From positions 50,564 to 114,563 of the forward strand of contig QJNS01000246.1 in the NCBI GenBank assembly GCA_004154925.1: DNA of 64,000 nt, written 5' to 3'. Numbering within the stretch: position 1 is the first letter of the stretch; each line of letters begins with the position of its first letter. Positions 33,240 to 44,850 of this stretch are shown here, in pieces. Position numbers and translations under genes: made by a program. This DNA comes from Monosporascus cannonballus. Lineage: Eukaryota; Ascomycota; Sordariomycetes; Xylariales. Below the pieces are notes generated by a model. That model was not told where the DNA came from and searched no databases. It saw only the letters and a program-made list of their open reading frames with translations.

Positions 33240-36200
33240 AAATTAAGGAGAATGTTTAAAAAGGGGTTTAAATGCGACGATAAAAAATATTAACGACCTC
33301 ATTACTTTGGATGTACGAATCGGAACGTACTGGTATACTGCAATAATAAATTACGACGCTTTAAGTGAAAATTATATTATACCAGATATGATTAATAAAT
33401 TTAAATTATTATAGAAATATAAATTAAAATTTTATATAACGACGAATGCAAAAGGTTACAAATTCGTTTATAATAACAGAAAAAATATATGCGAAATTAA
33501 TTATTTCGATATTTTTATTTAGAAATAATATTGAATAATTAATTTCGATATCGTTCTATTCGGAAATTAAGATATAATCTTAAGGTTACTATAAAGAGGT
33601 TAATACGGAATTTTGATTAACGGCAAAACTGGCCAAGTAAAATTTATTTTATTTTTTATTAAAAACGAAAAAAATTAAGATCTTAGTATTTAATCGATAA
33701 TAACGACGAATTTAAGCATAAAAATATAACAAAAACTTTATTATTTAAAGGAATAAAGCATAAGAAAAAAAGATAAATATTAAAGAAAATACGACATATC
33801 GTTATTATTATCAAAACAAAATTAAAGCAATTAAATAACGATTTAAAACAAAAAGAATAACAACTTTAAAATTAAAAGAATTTAATTAATATATTACTAT
33901 AATAATATAAATATAAATAGTTTTTCAAAAAAAGCTTAATAGAAAATTATTAAAGTATAGCGAATAAAATTGTAAAATAATTTTTAAAAAAGGAATTTCT
34001 ACAAAATTTACGTTATTTACAATTTTAATAAAAATAAACTACATATTTTCAAAAAATACCTAAAAAATTGGTTACAAAAAAGATGGATTTAACCTTTAAA
34101 GTTACCAACCGGTTACCTAATATTTTTCGTATCAAAAAAAACGAAAAGATACGACTTATAATTAAATATTAATAATTAAACGATATAATTATCAAAAATC
34201 GAATAATATTACCCTTAATTACGGAAATAAAAAACTAACTTTATAGAATTAAATAGTTTATAATATACAAACTTAAAGAGAAATATAACCTTATTAGAAT
34301 TAAAAAAGGATACGAATAAAAAATAACTTTTAAGATAAAATACAGATTATTTAAATATTTAATTATATTAATAGGATTTACTAACGTACTAATAACTTTT
34401 TAACGGATGGTAAATTATATATTACGAAAATATCTTAATATTTTCGTCGTTTATTATCTCGATAGTATTTTTATTTTTTGAAAAATAATAAAAGTATAGG
34501 TAAAATACGTTTATAAGGATTTTTAAGTTTTAGAGAACGTAAAGTTATTTATTAATACAGAAAAAAATTAATTCCATATATAGGAAATAAAAGATCTGGG
34601 ACATATTATTATCTTGGAATATATCAGAATAAACCCTAAAAAAATTGCTACAGTTATAAAGTAACAAACGTTAATAACGGTTAAGGAGGTATAAGCATTT
34701 TTTGGATTCGTTAATTATTACAGAAAGTTTATTCGAAAATTTAGCAAAATTATTATACATTTAATAAACCTTACGAAAAAAAATTAAATAAACGTTAAAT
34801 ACGAAAAAAAGTATTTCTAGATATTAAGAATACGATTATCAATAAACTAATACTAATTATATACCATTTAAATTGCCCCGTTAAATTAAAAAGCGATATT
34901 TCGAATTACGTATTAAATGTAATAATCGGATAACGAAATAATTAAGGTAAATTATATCTTATTATATTTTTTATACAAATTAAAAAAAGCCAAATTTAAT
35001 TACGGTATTCCAGATAAGAAATTTATGGCTATTATTATGGCATTTAGAAAGTTTAAGCACTTCCTAACAAAACTTATACCAGGTTAAAGTTTATACGGAT
35101 TATCAAAATTTTACCCGATTTGTTACGACTAGAAAACTTACAAAATAATAATTTCGTTACGTAAAAAAATTAGCAAATTTCGATTTCGTTATTATTTATA
35201 AGAAAGGCTTAAAAACGGTAAAATAAATGCCTTAAGTAAACGACTAAATTTCGAAAAGAAATTAGTTAAAATCAGCCATATAATTTTCGATATTACTATA
35301 AAAAGATATTTACGTTTATAACAGATTATAACGATTCGAACAGTACTTTTCGATATATATCATTGAATTTAATAGTATAATAACAGTTTTCCGGAAAACC
35401 AAAAAACAAATAAAATATATATTTTAGAAAAATATTAAAATAATTTAATACGAAAAATATACAAATATTAAATATATAGATATTTAAGGATCCATAAAAC
35501 CTTAAAACGATTTTAACGCATATATTTCTTTTTTAGAATAAAATTAACGGTACATAAAATTATACGGCAATGCGATATTTGCGCCAAAATAAAGATTCGA
35601 CGATATAAGCCATACGGAACATTACAGTAATTACCAATCGCAAAATGACCATGGTATTTAGTTATATTTAACTTTATTATTAAATTTCTTATATCAGAAA
35701 ATCCAGCTACCGGAATACATTACGATAGCATTTTCGTAATCGTCGATCGATTTATAAAATTCTTTTATTTTTTATCATATTACGAAAATATAAACGCCGA
35801 ACAAATAACATATATTTTTTAAAAATATTTTTAATATATATAAATTATTAATAAAAATTATATCAAATAAAGGATTAATATTTGTATCAAATTTTTGGCA
35901 AACCTTTATGGCATAAATCGGCGTATATCACAAATTATTTAACAAATTTGAACTATAAATAAATAAATAAACGGAACGAATAAATTAAACGTTAAAAGTC
36001 TACTTACGATATTACATTAATTATAAGCAAAATAATTAGGTTAAAAAGTTACTAATCTCATAAATAACTTACAATATTAGTTATTATGAAAGTATTAAAA
36101 TAATATTTATTAACGCAAACTTTAATTTTATTTTAAAAATTTGCAAAAAAATGTGCGACGACGGTCCAATTAATCTTAAAATAATCCTTACGTTAAAATA

Positions 36201-36700
36201 ATTACGACAATTATATCAGGAAATAAAAAAATTAAAATTCGTACGAAATCAAATAAATAAGTATTATAACCAGAAAAGATTAAAAGGATTAACTTTCGAA
36301 AAAAGGAAAATAGTTTTTCGTGCTACCAAAAATATTTAAATAAAGGAACTTAATAAAAAATTCGATTTTAAATATATCGGTCCAAACAAAATCGCCAAGA
36401 AAATCTCAAAAAATAATTATTAATTAAAATTTCCGCCAAAAATTAAATTCTATTTCATTTTTTATATTTCCTTATTAGAATTAGTAACAGATATAATTAA
36501 AGTATATACGGCATAAAATAATATGGAAATAAAAAACGAATAAACCTACGAAATAAAGAAAATCCTCGATATGCGAAAATAAAACGGACTTACCTAGTAC
36601 CTAATTAAGTGGAAAAAATATCCAAATTTCAAAAACACCTGGAAACCCACCAAAAATCTTATTGGCGCCTAACGCTTATTAAAGAACTTTTACCAGTAAC
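33240..36700 (+). pseudogene. Gypsy B pol with integrase chromodomain
   Basis: Protease region: FDIVLFGN*DIILRLL near 33545-33590, the flap-side 'DI[VI]LG..WL' block. RT: RIKKNEKIRLIIKY (34130-34172), NDIIIKNRIILPLITEIK (34178-34230) and a YLDD-type box read YLDS at 34455-34466. RNase H: VKVYTDYQNF about 35083. Integrase: HYDSIFVIVDRFIKFFYF about 35722-35775 and a second-Asp strand near 35870. Chromodomain (36548-36680): YEIKKILDMRK, then YLIKWKKYP and NTWKP, keeping the aromatic and Trp positions of chromoviral chromodomains, which steer integration toward methylated-H3K9 chromatin. Interrupted by many TAA/TAG. Confidence 0.85.
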
Positions 36701-37230
36701 GGCGAAATTGCCCGAAACAATAACATTTTAATCTATAAGATCCAAAAAGGGAAATCCTTAATTTACTATATTTTAATTAATAACGTCCACCTTGTCTTAG
36801 GCCTGTACTTTAACCACAAACTTTAACTCCAACTGCGTAAGATCGTTAAAATTATCCAGGGATTAAAAGGCACGATTAATAAATTTCGCACCTTAAAATT
36901 AATGATACTGACGTTAACGACGTATATAAGAAAAACGCGTAAAAACCTCGGATAAAAATTTTTCGGCCGTTAGTTTTTCCTTTTTTAATCTTTTCGATGC
37001 GGCGATATGACAATTAATTATAAAAACGGGGATTTTTATTCCGTCGTACGAACGTTCTAGACGAACGCATTTTTTACAACGAAAAATTCCGTCCATTATT
37101 TGGCAATTAAGCTGTCGAACAAAATAAAAAGAACAAAGTATCGTATTAAAACCTTCGAGTTTAATTAAATTAACCAGGGCAAATCGTTATTCGGATTTGT
37201 CAAAATGACGTTTGGACATACCGGAAAATA
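36620..37230 (-). pseudogene. Antisense cysteine-rich/coiled-coil ORF of Gypsy B
   Basis: On the minus strand a frame starting near MSKRHFDKSE (about 37220) runs through LCSFYFVRQLNC and GIFRCKKCVRLERSYDG, giving a C-x2-[C>Y]...C...C-x2-C...[C>Y] arrangement, then a Lys/Glu-rich segment (ASKRLKKEKLTAEKFLSEVF) and RYIRR. The 60 codons 36914-37096 are still open. Its end overlaps the chromodomain region of pol on the other strand. Equivalent frames occur in Gypsy A, C and F. Function unknown; the cysteines suggest a metal-binding head and a coiled coil behind it. It is inferred to have been a real gene because its codons make sense despite the damage and the design is shared. Confidence 0.6.
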
Positions 37231-37307
37231 TGTTAAACAAATAAAGAAAAAAACTTATCGAAAAAAAGAAAAATCTTAAGGACAAAATTTGCGGAAAAGG
37301 AAAATCA

Positions 37308-37694
37308 TATCATAACCTAACGAGCTACGGTTTCCAGAAACGGTCTGTCGTAATCCAACCATAAATACGTAATAAGGCGGGTTACGTAATGGATTACCAA
37401 CTTGCTGGTAATAAGCTAATAAGTCGAATTATCAACTTACTAGTTGTGAACTAGTAAGCCGGATTACTAACTTACTAGTAGTAATCCAGCTAACAGAACA
37501 AGGATATATACGTTTATTAGTTCCATAATTTGGATAGCTTTAGCTTATAATAATATTTCGTTACCTAGGGCACTTTTGGTATTACGGGATGTAATACGTT
37601 ATTGTATTTATTACTCAGATTTCTACGATACTCCTGCCAACATAAACCCGGCCACTTAAGGTTTAATAGTTGGTTAAACCGCCTAGCCGTCACA
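37308..37694 (+). repeat. 3' LTR of Gypsy B
   Basis: 387 bp, same length as the 5' LTR; begins TATCATAACCTAACG, contains three 35-bp units, ends GCCGTCACA. Less mutated than the interior; followed by AATAC. Confidence 0.9.
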
Positions 37695-37699
37695 AATAC

Positions 37700-40600
37700 C
37701 AAATATATTTCGAATATTTTCTAGTTCGACTAATTACGGTTATTATAATATAATTTTCGTAATCAAATAATTTATCGGAAATATAATTATATACTTAAAA
37801 TCTATTATAAAACATATATTATATTATTACCCGAAAATCGAATGCCGGAAATAATTCAAATTTAAAATATTTATAAATACTTTAAATAAATATTACCCAA
37901 AGTTTTTAAATTAATAAATAATAAAGTCAAAGCCCAAATATTAATCTAATAATTATAATAAAAGGTACTAATATGCAGTTACGGCAATACGTTTATTTAA
38001 TAAATATTTACGTTAAATTAGGGATAAAAATATTGATAATTAAGTTTTTCGACGGCTTAAAAATTATAAAAAAAACGATTTAAACGTAATCGGCTTAATT
38101 ATTTGTCGAATTATATCGTAATAATAACCAAGATCGACGATCGATAATACGCCTGGCATATTAGGGGTACCCAAAAAATAATAACAAACCCCGATATACG
38201 GCCAATACCAGTGCTTTTCGACGCGGTAATACTTCTTAAGGCACGGAACTAGGACTTATAGAACTAGGAGCCACTTATAGGAAAAACTGAAACCAGGCCA
38301 AATATTTCAATAATAACAAAATAAGGCACAAGGTAGCGTAGTACAAGGCACCTAAAAAAACCCTGTCAGGACAACTGGAAACCAGTACTTAAAGGACAAT
38401 TCAGAAAAAAATAAAAAATAAATACAAACAGACTTATCAATATAATCCAGCCTAAATACATACCAGGCTCTCTATAGCGAAAAACTAAATAAAGGCCATT
38501 ACGGCGAGAGATTCGACGAAAAATACGCGAAACCAAAAAGTAAACTTAATAAATATCGCGAACATAATAAAAACATTATAAAGATAATTACGCAAACAGC
38601 AGGATTAACCAGAAAAGTATTATCTCGAAACCTCTGACCGGTACGGCAAAATATACGTTATATGTTGTCGACGACGAAAATATTCCGATTACGAAAAAAA
38701 TAATAATATATTTACGGACGGATTAACCGCATATATTATAAAAGATTTAACTTTTCAAACCGAATCTGAAATAACAAAAACGATAAATAATAATGTCGAT
38801 ACTTTCGATTTATAACCCCAAAAAATATTTATTAATTGGCCGAAAGAATCGCGAACCTAAAAACAATAATATCCGCAAAAAAGGTTTTTGGTTATAATAA
38901 ATAATATAATTACTATACGAAAAAGAAATTAATTTAGCATATAATAAAAAACACTGCTAAAAAGTTAATACGGATCTTTATTTTCAATTATCATTTACTA
39001 TAAATCTTTGCGAAAAGAAATTCTTAAAAAAGTATTTTAGTTTATAGACGAATTTTAAATTAATAATTAATACGATATATGATGGAATGTAATGGAAACT
39101 ATAAGAAAATAAGTTATCTAATAAATAAACAAATTACAACAAAATCAAACACAACTAAGATAGCTTAAAAATATTACACCGACTACAAAGACAGATATAA
39201 CAATTTAACGCGCTAAATACGAAAATATAGATAAAACTCGATAAACTTAAACAAAAATTAAAAGAAAAAAATCACCTACAAAAAAGCCGCAAAATAACGA
39301 AACCTAAAAGAATTAGAAAAGATTTCCAAAAACGGCTTTAAAGGCGACGATGAGAATAGTTAATAATCTTATCACTTTGGATATATATATCGGACCGTAT
39401 TAATATATCGTAATAATAAACAGCGAAACTTTAAGCGGAAATTATATTGTACTAAATATAATCAATAAGCATAAAATTGTTAGAGAAATATAAGTTAAAA
39501 CCTTATATAGCGACGAATGTCCAAAGTTAAAAATTCGTCTACAATAACGGGAAAATCATACGCAAAATTAATCACCTCGAGATTTTTGTTAAAAAATAAT
39601 ACCAAACAATTAATTTCGACGTCGCTCCATTTAAAAACTACAATATAATCTTAAGATTACTATAAATATGTGGATACGAAATCTTAATTAATCAAGGAAT
39701 TAACCAAATAAGGTTCACTTTATATCTTATTAACGGACAAAAAAATTAAGATCTTAATATTCGATTAAAGATAACGACGAATATAGGCATAAAAATACGA
39801 TAAAAACGTTACCATCTAAAGAGACAAAATATAAAAGAGAAAATAGGTATTAGAAAAAAATACAATATATTATTGCTGCTATCAAAACGAAACTAAAACA
39901 ACTAAATAACGATTTAAAACAACAACTCCAAAAGTCAAAAAATATAACCAAAATATTACCGTAATACCATAGATACGAACAGCTTTTTACGACGGAATTC
40001 GATACGAAATTAATAAAACATAACGAATAAAATCATAAAATAATCTCTAAAAAAGGATTTTAACGAAGTTTTACCCTATTTACAACCTTAACGGAAACGA
40101 ACTACCCGCTTTCAAAAAATACCTGGAAAATCGGCTACTAAAAATGGATTCGACCTTCGAAATCACTAATAGAATACCCTATGTTTTTCGTACAAAAAAA
40201 CGGAAAATTGCAACTCATGATTAATCATCGACAATTAAACGATATTACTATTAAAGATCGAATACTATTAGGCTTAATTACGGAAATAAAAAACCGATTT
40301 ACGGAACTAAATGGTTTATAATATTCGATCTTAAAACAGATATAACTTTATCAGCATTAAAAAAGAATACGAATAAAAAATAATTTTCAGAACGAAATAC
40401 GAATTATTTAAATATTTAATTATATTAATAAGATTTACAAACATACCAGTAACTTTATAACCGATAATTAATTACGTATTACGAAAATATTACAATATTT
40501 TTGTCGTTTGCTATTTCGACGATATTTTTATCTTTTTAAAAACGGAAAAGGTATATAAAAAATAGATGTATGAAGCTTTCTAAGTTGTATAAAACATAAA

Positions 40601-42740
40601 GTTACTTATTAACGCAAAAGAAAATCAATTTTACGCATAAAAAGTAAAATATCTAGATCATATTATTATCTAAGAACATATTAGGATAATCCTTAAGAAA
40701 ATCGCTATAATTACAAAATAACAAATACTAATTACGGTTAAGAAAAGATAGATATTCCTTGGATTTACTAACTACAATAAGAAATTTATTTAGAACTTTA
40801 ATAAAATAACAATACTCTTAATACAATTTACGAAAAAGATTTAAATAAACGCTTAAAATAAAAAAAGCATTTTATGATATTAAGAATACGATTATCAGTA
40901 AACCAGTATTAATTATATACGATCTAAACCACCTTATTAGATTAAAAATCGATATTTCGAATTACGCGTTGAACGTAATAATCGAATAACGAAATAATTA
41001 AGACAAATTATACCTTATTGCATTTTTTCATACAAATTAAAAGAAGCCAAGCTTAATTAAGGCATATCCAATAAAAGATTTATAGCCATTATTATGGTAC
41101 TTCGAAAGTTTAGGCTTTTTCTAAAGAAAAAATTGTACCAAGTTAAAATCTATACGGATTATCAAAATCTTACCTGTTTTACTACGACTAAAAAACATAT
41201 AGAACGATAACTTTATTACGCGGAAAAATTGGCGAGTTTCGATTTCGTTATTATCTATAAAAAAGAATTAGAGAATAACAAAACAAACGTTTTAAATAAA
41301 CGATTAAATCTTAAAAAGAAATTAGTTAAAATTAAGTATATATTTTTCGATATATTGTAAAAAAATTTACAGCCGTAATAGATTACGACAATTCGGGCAA
41401 TATCCTTTGATATGTATCAGAAAATCTAGTAATATGACGACGGTTTCCTAAAAAACTAAAGAACGAACAAAATACAAGTTTCTAAAGAAATACTAAGAAG
41501 ATTTAATACGAAATATATACGAATATTAGCTATATAAATATCTAAAGATTTATAAAACCCTAAAACGGCTTTAATGCATATACTTTTTTCCTAAACTAAA
41601 ATTAACAGTATAAAAAAATCATACCACAATATAATATTTACGCCAAAACAAAAACCCGACGATATAAATTATACGGAAAATTATAGCTATTACTAATTAT
41701 AAAACGACCATAATATGTAATTATATTTAACTTTATTATTAAACTTCTTATATTAAAACCTCCAGCCATAAAAATACATTATAATAATATTTTCGTAGTT
41801 ATCGATTAATATACGAAATTTTCCAAATTTTTACTATATTTGCAAAAAATAAATACCGAACAAAGAGCATATATTTTTTAATTATATTTTTAATTTGTAT
41901 GAATAACTTATAAAATTTATTTTAAATAAAAAACCAATATTTATATTTCTAATTTTAAAAAAGTTTCGTAATTTAAATCGGCTTAAATTACAAATTATTT
42001 ATCGTATTTAAACGTTAAACGAATAAATAAAGAAACGAATAAACTATATTTTGGAAAATTACTTACAATATTATATTATTTATAAACAAAATAACTAGGT
42101 TCAAGAATTATATATCACCTAATGAAGTTAAAATATTAATTATTATGACGATATTATATTAATATTAACGAAGAGAAACTTTGGTTTTATTTCAAATGTT
42201 TATAAGAAAATACGTAATAACGATTTAATTAATATTTAAAAAATGTTGATATTATAACAATTAAAATAATCATACCAAAAAAATAAAAATAAAATTGAAA
42301 TTCGTACAAAATCAAATAAGTAAGTAATACAACCAGAAAAGGTTAAAAAATAATATTCGAAAAGGGAAATAATATTTTTTGTTACTAAAAATATTTAAAC
42401 AAAATTACCTAGCAAAAATTTTAATTTTAAATGTATCGGCCCATAGAAAATCGCTAAGAAAACCTCAAAAGGTAATTATTAACTGCAGTTTTTACCAAAA
42501 ATTAAATTTGCTTTAGCTTTTTATTTTTTTTCTTAAATTAATAACGGACACAATTAAAATAGATATAGGACAAAACAATATAAAAGTAAAAAACGAATAA
42601 TTATATAAGTTAAAAAATCTTTTCGATATATAAAAACAAAACGAATTTACTTAATATTGAATGAAATAAAAAAAGTACCCGGACTCCGAGAATACCTAGA
42701 AACCCGCTAAAAACCTTATTAGCGCCTAACGCCTGCTAAA
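37700..42740 (+). pseudogene. Gypsy A gag-pol remnant
   Basis: Continues Gypsy A after the B insertion. Gag and linker sequence run to about 39 kb, including TAKYTLYVVDDENIPITKK (about 38645-38700), which matches KCTLYIVDDENIPITKN at about 30695 in Gypsy B. RT: FFVQKNGKLQLMINHRQLN-like at 40175-40240 and an intact YFDD at 40512-40523 followed by IFIF. RNase H: VKIYTDYQNLTCFTTTKK about 41140-41195. Integrase: the HYNNIFVVIDXYTKFSKF-like strand about 41780-41830. Chromodomain 42617-42732 with KKYPDSENT and KPAKNLI. Stops throughout. Fewer key residues are lost here than in B. Confidence 0.8.
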
Positions 42741-43322
42741 GAATTTTCACTAGAAACGCCGAAATCGGCAAAATCGAAAATCTTCTAATTAATAAACGTC
42801 TAGTCGGTGGACTTAAGGTTAAAAGAGTCAAAAAGAGGCGCGGTCTCTGCCGATATAGCCTTAATAATCTCCAGTTCGACATGTTTTTCTTAACGTTCCA
42901 ATTTCTCTAATTCCTCCAGATTGTCGATGCTACGAGACACAGCTTTTATCATTTTGTCATACCACATTTTTTTTTATTTACGCAATCGCGTAAACAAATC
43001 TTAACCTAATTAACCTTTCCCTTGACGGCCTTCAATTTTAACTTAAGTTTCCGATACTAAACAGTAATACGTTACAACTACTCTGGGCTTAAACCCCGTA
43101 CATCACAATTAAATTAATGATTTTTAATATAGGACGAACAGCGAAAAGAAATCGTTTTTCCACAGTTTACATTCCAGTTTCTTTCGTTTATAATAAAAAT
43201 AAAGCGCTATTTCGGTAAGATTAACAGAAAATATTGTGACAATTAAAAAGTTACGTTAAACAGTTTTCGTTCTGAAAAAATGTTTAACGTATTTCTTAAT
43301 ACGACCGGTCATAATAAATTAA
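42690..43322 (-). pseudogene. Antisense cysteine-rich/coiled-coil ORF of Gypsy A
   Basis: Minus-strand frame starting at the ATG 43320-43322 (MTGRIKKYVKHFFRTKTV), passing a Cys-containing middle part, then the well preserved LFTRLRK*KKMWYDKMIKAV and SRSIDNLEELEKLER*EKHV, followed by ISAETAPLFDSFNLKSTD. The heptad-like Leu/Ile spacing and charged residues predict a coiled coil. The 3' end overlaps the antisense of the chromodomain region. Shared architecture with the frames in B, C and F. Confidence 0.6.
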
Positions 43323-43373
43323 ATACTTACGGATAAAATTTGCGGGACGAAAATTCCAAAAAAGAGAGAATCG

Positions 43374-43749
43374 TATTATAACTTAACGTCCTTAGCACAG
43401 CCGGAAATAATTAAGGTAATGGGGCACCAGAGAAAGGGTCACGTAATAGGATTACTAGCATTTTGCAAAATTTACGAAAATTAGAATTATTAGGATCTTA
43501 CAAAATCATAATAATTTAACGATAATTAATAACCATAATCAAGTAAAATACGCTTATTATTTCTATAATTTAAATAATACCAGCTTATAATATTTATTAA
43601 TACTAATCGCTTATAATGTAACTTCTGCACCCTTGGTATTAAGAGACCTAACTAAGGTACCTTATTATTATAGAGTTCTACGATACTCCTGCCAACATAA
43701 ACCTCTACGACTAATGTTTAATAGTTAGTGAAACCCCGTAGCCGTTACA
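43374..43749 (+). repeat. 3' LTR of Gypsy A
   Basis: 376 bp, TATTATAACTTAACGTCC to GTAGCCGTTACA, one 35-bp unit fewer than the 5' LTR; followed by TAGGG. Confidence 0.88.
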
Positions 43750-43754
43750 TAGGG

Positions 43755-44110
43755 GGTTTAACCAACTATTAAACCTTAGTCATACGGGTTTATGTTAGCA
43801 GGAGTATCGTGGGATTTTGAGCAATGGATATAGTAACGTATCACGTCTCGTAATACCAAAGATGCCTTGCGTAACGAAATATTATTTCAAGCTAATATTA
43901 TCTAAATTACGGGAATAATAAGCGTATATATCCTTATAGATTAAGTAAATCTTCCTTAGATCTTAATATAGTTATAGATCCAATATTATTAAATTTAGTG
44001 GGTTTTATATAAATTTATTTCGATTTAAACGTTAAAAGAAATCCAAATTACGTAACCTTTTTATATAAGTCCGACCGTTTTCGCGACCGATCTTAGGTTA
44101 GATCGTAATA
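43755..44110 (-). repeat. Left (3') LTR of Gypsy C, main part
   Basis: Continues from 28276 after the Gypsy A insertion; GGTTTAACCAACTATTAAAC to TTAGATCGTAATA. With the first 14 bp it totals 370 bp, equal to the right LTR. Confidence 0.88.
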
Positions 44111-44169
44111 TGATTTCTCTTTTTCTAGGATCTTTGTTTTTAAAGATTTTCTTTCTCGGTAAATTATTA

Positions 44170-44850
44170 TATTTTATTATAGAAGGTCATATTACTAACC
44201 GCAAACCTCGTAATTATTCTAATTATAGAAAAGTCTAAATTATTTGGCTGCTTATATTATTAAATTTGGGTTTAAAATTATGCCGTATAGGCTTTATTTC
44301 CAAAATAATACTAAATATTAGATAATTAAAAAAATTCGTCGCTATAACAAATGCATTAAGAACCGTCCTCGTTACGATGGTTCTAGCGTCTCAATCGATT
44401 TTTTGTATCCCATTAAGAAAAAAATCGTTTAAATCATAAAAAAGCTATTACCAAAAAAAGCTTTTACGTTTTTAAGAAAAGTTAAAAAAAGTCTAGTGCG
44501 CAAATAACGTAATATTAACGAAACTATTAATTGCCTCTTTTATTTTCGTCGATAAAAAAGTTTTTTTAGGCTAAAGACATTAAAATTATTAGTGACGGAC
44601 CTTAATTAATAAATAAACTGGACGAACGAAAACGCGTAGAAGCTCAGGTTCCTCCCCTTATACCGCTCTTTGATTCTCTTAACTGGTCTATTCCTAAGGA
44701 CCTTAACTAGGGAGCCCTTTTCGATAACCCCGTCGCCGTTAGTAAAAGTTTTTTAGCAGGCACTAAACGCCAATAAGATTTTTAGCAGGTTCCTAGATGT
44801 TTTCGAAATTCGGGCACTTTTTTTACTTAAGTAGATATCGAATAAATCCG
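44170..44850 (+). pseudogene. Antisense cysteine-rich/coiled-coil ORF of Gypsy C
   Basis: Gypsy C is on the minus strand, so its antisense ORF is on plus. Readable pieces: RRYNKCIKNRPRYDGSSVSI (about 44341-44402, a C-x2-C...C motif with two Cys changed to Tyr), IVQIIKKLLPKKAFTFLRKV, RNINETINCLFYFRRQKSFF and, near the end, VPPLIPLFDSLNWSIPKDLN-like sequence, then a Phe/Arg tail that is the antisense of the chromodomain. One or two frameshifts and several stops. Confidence 0.6.

Larger units (their letters stand above)
29110..37694 (+). mobile_element. Gypsy B: complete plus-strand chromodomain Gypsy, split by a Fot1-like element
   Basis: Two LTRs of exactly 387 bp (29110-29496 and 37308-37694) and a perfect target duplication AATAC (29105-29109 and 37695-37699) inside the gag region of Gypsy A. 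Without the Fot1-like insertion (31235-33107) the element is about 6.7 kb. It carries a gag zinc knuckle, protease, RT, RNase H, integrase, a C-terminal chromodomain and an antisense 3' ORF, all interrupted by RIP-type stops. Confidence 0.92.
28277..43749 (+). mobile_element. Gypsy A: complete plus-strand Gypsy element, split by B
   Basis: LTRs 28277-28688 (412 bp) and 43374-43749 (376 bp). Target duplication TAGAG (28272-28276) / TAGGG (43750-43754); joining the flanks recreates the LTR of Gypsy C without a break. Internal region is 28689-29109 plus 37700-43373, 6,095 bp in total, almost the same as Gypsy C. The gag start lies left of the B insertion and the rest of gag, pol and the antisense ORF right of it. 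Confidence 0.9.
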